Below, piece after piece: positions 1 to 5,456 of a DNA stretch of 16,084 nt; within the stretch, counting starts at the first letter, position 1; each line of letters opens with the position of its first letter. Made by a program: the position numbers and the translations under genes. Below the pieces are notes generated by a model. That model searched no databases, was not told where the DNA came from, and saw only the letters and a program-made list of their open reading frames with translations. The DNA is from Oscillospiraceae bacterium (lineage in GTDB: Bacteria > Bacillota > Clostridia > Oscillospirales > Ruminococcaceae): positions 1-16,084 of the forward strand of contig DMMB01000010.1 in assembly GCA_003453215.1 (NCBI GenBank), given 5' to 3'.

Positions 1-28
1 GCATTTTGTCGGCGGCGTTTTTTACTAA

Positions 29-105
29 GGGTCTTTAGCTCAGTTGGTCAGAGCTCCCGGCTCATAACCGGTTGGTCCAGGGTTCGAGTCCCTGAAGACC
101 CACCA
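29..105 (+). tRNA. tRNA-Met (CAT anticodon), CCA encoded
   Basis: A complete 77-nt cloverleaf is visible: acceptor GGGTCTT (29-35) pairs with AAGACCC (95-101), D-stem GCTC/GAGC (38-41/51-54), anticodon loop CTCATAA (61-67) with CAT at 63-65, T-stem CAGGG/CCCTG (78-82/90-94) with loop TTCGAGT, discriminator A102 and encoded CCA 103-105. The G-C first acceptor pair and only two G-C pairs next to the loop argue against initiator tRNA. It looks like elongator Met; a lysidine-modified Ile tRNA reading AUA has the same gene-level anticodon and cannot be excluded. The outermost anticodon-stem pair (C56-T72) is a mismatch. Confidence 0.93.
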
Positions 106-109
106 AAAG

Positions 110-146
110 TCCACCGTAATTTTGATAGAATTACGGTGGATCTTTT
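110..146 (+). terminator. Rho-independent terminator after the tRNA
   Basis: A 12-bp perfect stem (TCCACCGTAATT at 110-121, complement at 129-140) with a 7-nt loop starts 4 nt after the tRNA CCA end and is followed by TCTTTT. Position and shape fit the tRNA transcript terminator. Confidence 0.8.
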
Positions 147-336
147 CTATGCCCGAAAACCGCTTGATATAAGGCTTTTCTGCTGTTTTGGCACATAAGT
201 GTCCCCGTTGCGGAGCAATTCTGCAGAGGGGTTTCGTGCGTTTTATAGAGATTGCGTCTTTCTGCTCTGCCGTAATCGTTAAACTTCCGGAGAATCGTTG
301 AATTGCCGGGGCTATCGTTAAACAGCCGAGTCCTGA
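147..336. other. Non-coding decayed stretch with a degenerate tandem repeat
   Basis: No credible gene is seen on either strand. Three copies of ATCGTTRAAY start at 275, 294 and 314, each followed by a similar CCGGRG-type segment, giving a degenerate 19-20 bp tandem repeat. The rest looks like eroded mobile-element sequence leading into the recombinase remnant that follows. Confidence 0.4.
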
Positions 337-579
337 TACAACAGTTTTGCGGAGCAATATAAAAAAGCCAAGGCATAACTTGAGCAGCTCCGCACCACAA
401 AGGCGGCACGGGAAGCTCAGGCAGAAGCCATCGGAGCATTTATGTTTGAGGTGCAGGAATTGGATGCCCTCACCGAGTTTGACGAAAAGCTCTGGTTGAT
501 CATTATCGACACGGTAACCGTTCACGCCGACGGACGGATGACCTTCAAATTCCATGGTAGCATAGAGATTGATGGATAA
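337..579 (+). pseudogene. Remnant of a serine recombinase C-terminus (broken)
   Basis: The frame read from 337 encodes about 80 residues interrupted by an in-frame TAA at 376-378. After it come a charged helix-like stretch (EQLRTTKAAREAQAEAIGAF) and then LDALTEFDEKLWLIIIDTV followed by TVHADGRMTFKF, ending with TAA at 577-579. FDEKLW...DTVTVHxDGRMTFKF is the pattern I know from the C-terminal end of large serine recombinases of Tn4451/TnpX-like elements in Clostridia. The catalytic N-terminal domain and zinc-ribbon region are absent: a stop (334-336) precedes the piece and nothing recognisable lies upstream. There is no ribosome binding site or start codon, so it cannot be an active recombinase. 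It marks a past insertion or deletion next to the tRNA gene. Confidence 0.72.
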
Positions 580-1047
580 AGTAGATACAGGATGTTTTTT
601 ATTACGCTGAGAGTGTGCATTGAAAAAGAAGAAAAACAATACAAAATGTGAATGAGCCTAAAGGCTCTTTTTTGTTATACAGGATAAGAGAGCGACGGCG
701 GTTTGCTTTTGACGCAACGCTATTCTGAAAAGAGGCAAACGAAGAACGAATTATACGGAATAGCAGAGCGACATTCGTGCCAAATAAAGGAGGGCAATGC
801 AGTAAAAATCACAGAAAACAGGTACTTATTTAGTGAGATGTGCTAAAATAACGCTTAGATTTGTGCGGAATGACAATGGAATACAAATGTAATTGGACAT
901 TTTTACGCAGCGCTGTCATGCAAATTAGGTATAACGAATCATTCAGAAACAGATTGAAAAATCTGAATGAACAATTTATAATGGAGAAAATAAATTCCGT
1001 ATTACAAAATTAAAAGTTCAAAAACAGACAAAATCGGTAAAAAATAA
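580..1047. other. AT-rich intergenic region, no gene seen
   Basis: About 470 bases with no supported coding sequence. It holds a terminator (654-673), a good ribosome binding site followed only by a two-codon frame (AGGAGG near 789, ATG CAG TAA from 798), and two overlapping, mutually exclusive hairpins near 939-970. Base composition is much lower in GC than the operon that follows, which fits eroded mobile-element flank plus upstream regulatory DNA. Confidence 0.5.
654..673 (+). terminator. Short rho-independent terminator
   Basis: GAGCC (654-658) pairs with GGCTC (663-667) around a TAAA loop, directly followed by six T. It lies downstream of the recombinase remnant and probably once ended that gene. 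Confidence 0.6.
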
Positions 1048-1051
1048 TTGT

Positions 1052-1082
1052 TTGCAACAGGAGAGCGCTCTCCTGTTACAAT
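1052..1082 (+). promoter_or_regulatory. Promoter of the TRAP/Mo-enzyme operon
   Basis: TTGCAA (1052-1057) and an extended -10 element TGT-TACAAT (1074-1082) flank a 19-bp spacer, longer than the usual 17 bp. Transcription would start near 1089, leaving a leader of about 25 nt before the AGGAGG (1101-1106) and ATG (1114). The whole spacer is filled by a perfect palindrome, so the promoter is probably controlled by a dimeric regulator. Confidence 0.6.
1056..1077. promoter_or_regulatory. Perfect 22-bp palindromic operator candidate
   Basis: The half site AACAGGAGAGC (1056-1066) is followed immediately by its exact reverse complement (1067-1077). It overlaps the end of the -35 and the first base of the -10 hexamer. 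Placement in a 19-bp spacer is the geometry of MerR-type activated promoters, but a repressor blocking RNA polymerase fits as well. No MerR-family gene lies in the window; the IclR protein at 8124-8879 and the LysR at the right end are the local regulators. Confidence 0.6.
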
Positions 1083-1113
1083 AGATAAGCAAGATATTAT
1101 AGGAGGTTAGAAA

Positions 1114-2217
1114 ATGAGAAAGCTGTCCAAAGTATTTGCCGTAGTAATGGCCCTGTGCATGGCTCTGCTGTGCGTGGCCTGCGGCGACAAAAGCAACAAC
1201 CCCGGCCAAACCAATGAAGACAATGGTAAGACCTACAACCTGGTATTTACCACTCATCTGCCGGAGACCGGTGTTGACGGTGCCAGCCTGAAGTATTTCC
1301 TGGAGCAGGTGACCAAGGAGACCAAAGGCCGTGTGACCTTCGAGACCTATTTTGGTGGGTCCATGACCAAATCCGGTGAGACGCTGGAAGCGGTAAGCGG
1401 CGGCCTGGCCGATATTGCTTTTGTTCCTGAGGGCTTCTATGAGAGCCAGTTCTATCCGCTGTTCGTTGCCATGCTGCCTTATTCCACCACTTCCGAGTGG
1501 GTGGCCAACAAGGCGCTGAAGGAAATGTTCGATACCTATGAGCCCTTCACCGAGATGTGCAAGAAGCAGGGCGTAGTGAACCTGGGCCCTGTCGTTCCCT
1601 CCGAGGTTGTTATCGTATCCACCGATAAGGCGATCAATGGCCTGGATGATATGCAGGGTCTGAAGATCCGTGCCATGGGCGCTGTAAACAGCGAGATGAC
1701 CATGCTGGGCGCTACCCCTGTTGCGCTGGATGCTTCCGAGATCTATGAGGCATTGGAGCGTGATACCGTTGCTGCTGCTACCGGTATCCCCGTGACTCTG
1801 GCTGTCAGCTACAAGCTGCAGGAAGTTGCCGATTACTTCATCTTCTCCGGCATCGGCACCTATACCACCTCCAGCCTGTACATGAATGAGAAGACCTGGA
1901 ACAGCCTTCCCACTGATATTCAGGAAGCTTTCCGCACCGTTTATGATCGTTTTGTTGATGAGTATTCCAGCGATGACTGGATGGGCGGCGAGCTGAGGAA
2001 GAGCATCAAGGCCATTGAGGACGCTGGTAAGACCGTAATCGCATTGGATGAAACCGAGCAGGCCAAATGGGCTGAAAAGCTGGAGTCAACCGTTGCCGAC
2101 TTTGTTGCCAAGGCTGATTCCTATGGCTACAATGGCCAGGAGATTCTGGATACCTATCGCGCTCTGGTAGAAAAGTATGAGCCGATGGATATTGCCTACC
2201 AGGTATACGGCAAATAA
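1114..2217 (+). CDS. dctP: TRAP transporter substrate-binding lipoprotein, DctP family
   Basis: Extracytoplasmic solute receptor of a tripartite ATP-independent periplasmic-type transporter. It would capture an organic acid outside the membrane and deliver it to the DctQM permease encoded just downstream. The 367-residue protein starts with a lipoprotein signal (MRKLSK, hydrophobic stretch 7-22, cleavage before Cys23) and a low-complexity Asn/Gly linker. The mature domain follows the DctP pattern, including GGLADIAFVPEGFY near 96-109 and GLKIRAMG at 182-189. Arg186 sits where this family uses an arginine to bind the substrate carboxylate. ATG 1114 is set by AGGAGG at 1101-1106. The lipobox has Cys20 rather than Leu at -3, a mild deviation. 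The substrate cannot be told from sequence; a carboxylate is the family norm. Confidence 0.93.
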   Translation: MRKLSKVFAVVMALCMALLCVACGDKSNNPGQTNEDNGKTYNLVFTTHLPETGVDGASLKYFLEQVTKETKGRVTFETYFGGSMTKSGETLEAVSGGLADIAFVPEGFYESQFYPLFVAMLPYSTTSEWVANKALKEMFDTYEPFTEMCKKQGVVNLGPVVPSEVVIVSTDKAINGLDDMQGLKIRAMGAVNSEMTMLGATPVALDASEIYEALERDTVAAATGIPVTLAVSYKLQEVADYFIFSGIGTYTTSSLYMNEKTWNSLPTDIQEAFRTVYDRFVDEYSSDDWMGGELRKSIKAIEDAGKTVIALDETEQAKWAEKLESTVADFVAKADSYGYNGQEILDTYRALVEKYEPMDIAYQVYGK

Positions 2218-2261
2218 TTTGACCCGCAAAATTCCTTAGCAAACCCCATCCCGGGAACCGA

Positions 2262-2295
2262 ACAGCCGGGGGAGGCTGCCCCCTCCTCCGGCTGT
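2262..2295 (+). promoter_or_regulatory. Strong intercistronic hairpin between dctP and dctQ
   Basis: A 14-bp GC-rich stem (2262-2275 with 2282-2295, one G-U pair) and a 6-nt loop stand 44 nt after the dctP stop. No T-tract follows, so it is more likely an mRNA-stabilising or partial-termination hairpin that keeps the binding protein more abundant than the permease. That arrangement is common for binding-protein genes. Confidence 0.6.
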
Positions 2296-2375
2296 CGGTC
2301 TGTTCGGGAGTAAGACATTCCTGCTAAAAAGCCGTGAAGAAAGACCCTTCTGTAATCTATGAGGAGGCTTTGCCA

Positions 2376-2861
2376 ATGAAAGTCATTAAGAAAATCAGCA
2401 CGATATCCGGATATGCATCCGGTGTTCTCATCGCACTTATTTGGGCGCTGATGATTGCCGAAGTAATCATGAGAAATATCTTCCATCATCCCATTCTGGG
2501 CTGCAGCGAAATTTGCGTCTTTATATATGTTTCCGCTTCCTACTTTGGCTTTTCCTTTACGCAGATCTATAAGGGCCACATTACCGTGGATCTGCTTTAC
2601 ACAAATCTGAAACCAGCCGGACAGCGCGCTCTGGATATCATCTCCCTGGTGCTGGAGTCCATTCTGTTCGTTGCCTTTACTTATTGCAGCTGGAAATCCT
2701 TTGCGACCTCCTTTGCCGCACGCGAAATTTACCTGGCTGCCATGAGAATGCCCGTATATGTTCTGCGTTTTGCTATTGCGCTGGGTGTTACCATTATGGC
2801 GCTGCAGGTCATCGCGGATACCGTTGAGACCATCACCAAGAAAAAGGAGGTACAGGCATGA
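2376..2861 (+). CDS. dctQ: TRAP transporter small membrane subunit, DctQ family
   Basis: Small integral membrane component of the TRAP importer, pairing with DctM in the cytoplasmic membrane. From ATG 2376 the product is 161 residues with four predicted membrane segments, roughly 10-32, 44-62, 85-105 and 128-150. The cytoplasmic-positive N-terminus is MKVIKK, and the family-typical EVIMRNIF lies after segment 1 with GHITVDLL after segment 2. GAGGAGG at 2361-2367, 8 nt before ATG 2376, decides the start. A longer reading from GTG 2334 would add 14 hydrophilic residues and lacks a ribosome binding site. Its stop overlaps the dctM start in an ATGA junction (2858-2861), indicating translational coupling. 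Confidence 0.92.
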   Translation: MKVIKKISTISGYASGVLIALIWALMIAEVIMRNIFHHPILGCSEICVFIYVSASYFGFSFTQIYKGHITVDLLYTNLKPAGQRALDIISLVLESILFVAFTYCSWKSFATSFAAREIYLAAMRMPVYVLRFAIALGVTIMALQVIADTVETITKKKEVQA

Positions 2862-4162
2862 GCCCTTTGATGATCGGACTGTGCGCGTTTGTAGCGCTTA
2901 TCGTTCTTATGCTGCTGCGCTGCCCCATTGCCGTTAGTATGTTTATCGTAGGCGCGGGCGGTCTGCTTATCACCAAGGGCAGCCATTTGGCGTTCTATGC
3001 CCTTAGCACCACCCCCTACAATGCCATCTTCTCCTTCTCTTTGGTGGCAATCCCTATGTTCATTCTGTTGGGTAACCTGGCCAATGAAGCTGGCGTTACC
3101 GATGAGCTGTTCAGTATCGGTAATAAGGTGCTGGGCCGCTGCCCTGGCGGCTTGGGTATGGCTACCGTATTTACCTGCGCCGGTTTTGCTGCCACTACTG
3201 GTTCTTCTGTTGGCATGGTGGCTGCCATGACCCGCATTGCCCTGCCCCAGATGGACCGTTACGGCTATGATCGCCGTCTGTCCCTTGGTACCATCGCCGG
3301 TGCCGGCACTTTGGGCATTCTTATTCCACCCTCCATCCCCATGGTCATCTATGCCATCAATACCGAGCAATCGGTCGGTAAGATCCTGATGGGTGGTATT
3401 ATCCCCGGTGTTATTATGGCGGTAGGTATGTGTGCTTACCTGGCCATTCGCTGCATCATCAATCCCAAGCTGGCCCCTCGTTCCACCGAAAAGTTCACCG
3501 CCAAGGAACGCCTGAAGTCCCTGAAGGGCTTGTGGAGCATCGTGGTGCTGTTCGGTTCTGTGCTCGGTGCTATCTATGCCGGCTGGGCTACCGCTACCGA
3601 GGCTGCCGGCATCGGCTGCCTGGTCGCTATCATTGTTGCGGCTATCAATAAGAAGCTCTCCTTCAAAGCGCTGAAGAATGCTTTCTTTGATACCATCAAG
3701 ACCACCTGCATGATTATGATGATCTCAGTCGGCGCTGCGGTATTCCAGCTGTTCCTCACCCGCTGCGGCTTCGCTTCTGCCTTTGCCAATGTGTTTATCC
3801 AGGCTTCCATGCCGGTATTCTGGATGGTCGTTGTTCTGCTGCTGGTTTACATTCCCCTGGGTATGTTCTTTGATACCATGGGTATGATCCTGCTCACTGT
3901 CCCGATCTTCTACCCCGTGCTGAAGGCTGCTGGCGTTGATCCCATCTGGTTTGGTGTCATGGTCGTCATGATGATCCAGATCAGCCTGTTGTCCCCGCCC
4001 GTGGGCCTGAATGTATATGTACTGAAGGGCTGTGTGCCGGAAGCATCGCTTGGCTCCATCTTTAAGGCCTCGCTGCCTTGGGTGGGTATCCAGCTGGCTG
4101 TCGTTACCATCGTCCTGCTCATTCCGCAGACTGTTACCTGGCTGCCCAGCTTGATGAAGTAG
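2858..4162 (+). CDS. dctM: TRAP transporter large permease, DctM family
   Basis: Main transport subunit of the TRAP system; it uses an ion gradient (normally sodium) to move the substrate given by DctP into the cell. The 434-residue protein is hydrophobic throughout, as expected for about 12 membrane segments. It carries family hallmarks: IPMFILLGNLANEAG (65-79), the glycine/serine-rich AATTGSSVGMVAAM (111-124) with ALPQM, and GILIPPSIPMVIYA (153-166). A ribosome binding site (AGGAGG) lies inside the dctQ 3' end, and the genes overlap by 4 bp. The stop is 28 bp before the flavoprotein gene with no terminator between, so transport and redox genes look co-transcribed. Confidence 0.95.
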   Translation: MSPLMIGLCAFVALIVLMLLRCPIAVSMFIVGAGGLLITKGSHLAFYALSTTPYNAIFSFSLVAIPMFILLGNLANEAGVTDELFSIGNKVLGRCPGGLGMATVFTCAGFAATTGSSVGMVAAMTRIALPQMDRYGYDRRLSLGTIAGAGTLGILIPPSIPMVIYAINTEQSVGKILMGGIIPGVIMAVGMCAYLAIRCIINPKLAPRSTEKFTAKERLKSLKGLWSIVVLFGSVLGAIYAGWATATEAAGIGCLVAIIVAAINKKLSFKALKNAFFDTIKTTCMIMMISVGAAVFQLFLTRCGFASAFANVFIQASMPVFWMVVVLLLVYIPLGMFFDTMGMILLTVPIFYPVLKAAGVDPIWFGVMVVMMIQISLLSPPVGLNVYVLKGCVPEASLGSIFKASLPWVGIQLAVVTIVLLIPQTVTWLPSLMK

Positions 4163-4190
4163 TACCATAACCGTTTTTCAGGAGGAAGCT

Positions 4191-5456
4191 ATGAGTCGAT
4201 TTGCAATTATCGGGTTTGGCTGTGCGGGGTATAATGCCCTGCGCGCCATCCGGGAAAGCGGCAGCGAGGCTGAGGTGGATGTCTATTCCACCTTCCCGCA
4301 TCCGCCCGTCAACCCGATGCTGACGACCTATTATGTAAAAGGCAAGATCCCCTACGAGGCCATGTTCCCCTATGGGACGGCCGAGGAGATTCTGGCCAAA
4401 TACCCCTGCAACCTGCATAGTGGGGTAGGAATTACGGCACTGGATGCTGCCCGCCGGGAATTGACTCTGACGACCGGCGAAAAGAAGCAGTATGATAAGA
4501 TTCTGATTGCGACTGGTGCAAATGCAGTGAATCTGCCGGTGGGGGACATCCCCGCCGACCGCATTTTTACCATGCGCACCGTCCACGATGCTGAGCGCCT
4601 AAAGGAAGCGCTGGATCAGCGCCCCATCCATTCCGCGCTGGTAGTGGGCGCTTCCATGGTCGGTATCAAAATCATTGAATTGCTGCTGGAGCGTGGCATC
4701 CATGCCATCTTCTCCGATCTGGCTCCGCATATTTTCCCGACAGCTGCCTATGAGGCTGTAAGCGAGCGAATCGAAGAATATCTGACCGGAAAGGGTGTAG
4801 AGCTGCACTTTGGTGCCAAGACCGAGGAAGCCCATCTGGAGGATGGCACCGGGGTCATCGCCATGAGTGATGGCACCACTGTTCGCGCGGATATTGTAGT
4901 GATGTGCGTGGGTACCCGCGCGGATATCCGCTGGATCGCACAGGATCAGCTGAAGATGAACCGCGCTATTGTGGTGGATCCCATGATGCAGACCTCTGCC
5001 GAGGGCATTTATGCCGCCGGTGACTGCTGCGAAGGCTGCGACCTGATGCTGGGGGATACCCGTAATATCGGATTGTATGCCAGCGCCTATGTGCAGGGCG
5101 AGACTGCCGGTCGCAATATGGTGGGTATCCCCACCCGCTGTGAGGGCAATATCCTGCATAATATCACCCACTTTATGGAAATTGACTTTGTCTCTTTTGG
5201 GGATAAGAACCTGCCTGGAGATCGGCGTGTATTGCTGGACCGTGATGGCCAGTATATCGAGATCACTGAGCAGAACGGTCATCTGGTCTGCATCAATATG
5301 CTGAACTGCTATGCTCTTAGCGGTGTGGTGAAGAATTGCATCCTGCATTACTTTAATCGCCACATGCAGCCTCTGAATAGGGAAGAGGAGGGCGTACTGG
5401 CTAAGAGCGGCTTGCCCAATGAACTGATACAAATACTGGGAGGGATGGCAGAATGA
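4191..5456 (+). CDS. FAD/NAD(P)-binding oxidoreductase, rubredoxin reductase/NirB-like
   Basis: A 421-residue two-dinucleotide flavoprotein. The FAD site GFGCAG is at 8-13, the central IATGA at 106-110, the NAD(P)H-binding GASMVG at 153-158, and the second FAD contact EGIYAAGD at 271-278. At the place where CoA-disulfide reductases and NADH peroxidases carry their active cysteine, this protein reads HPPVNPMLTTYYVKGK (37-52). It thus resembles the rubredoxin-reductase/NirB FAD module and has no classical redox disulfide. Cysteines 279, 280 and 283 cluster right after the second FAD motif. A good GGAGG sits 5 nt before the ATG. Lying between the TRAP genes and the Mo enzyme and overlapping the latter by 4 bp, it most likely passes electrons between NAD(P)H and the Mo/FeS proteins. 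Its acceptor is inferred from context only. Confidence 0.85.
   Translation: MSRFAIIGFGCAGYNALRAIRESGSEAEVDVYSTFPHPPVNPMLTTYYVKGKIPYEAMFPYGTAEEILAKYPCNLHSGVGITALDAARRELTLTTGEKKQYDKILIATGANAVNLPVGDIPADRIFTMRTVHDAERLKEALDQRPIHSALVVGASMVGIKIIELLLERGIHAIFSDLAPHIFPTAAYEAVSERIEEYLTGKGVELHFGAKTEEAHLEDGTGVIAMSDGTTVRADIVVMCVGTRADIRWIAQDQLKMNRAIVVDPMMQTSAEGIYAAGDCCEGCDLMLGDTRNIGLYASAYVQGETAGRNMVGIPTRCEGNILHNITHFMEIDFVSFGDKNLPGDRRVLLDRDGQYIEITEQNGHLVCINMLNCYALSGVVKNCILHYFNRHMQPLNREEEGVLAKSGLPNELIQILGGMAE

Noticed and set aside
40..639. Minus-strand frame of 199 codons across the tRNA and remnant
   Set aside because: Its C-terminus is the translated antisense of the tRNA (DSNPGPTGYEPGALTN type), a known artefact; no ribosome binding site or family resemblance.
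789..806. Ribosome binding site followed by ATG at 798
   Set aside because: The frame is ATG CAG TAA, only two codons; probably a relic or chance.
2334..2375. GTG start for a longer DctQ
   Set aside because: No Shine-Dalgarno before 2334, while GAGGAGG is correctly placed for ATG 2376 and the family N-terminus begins there.
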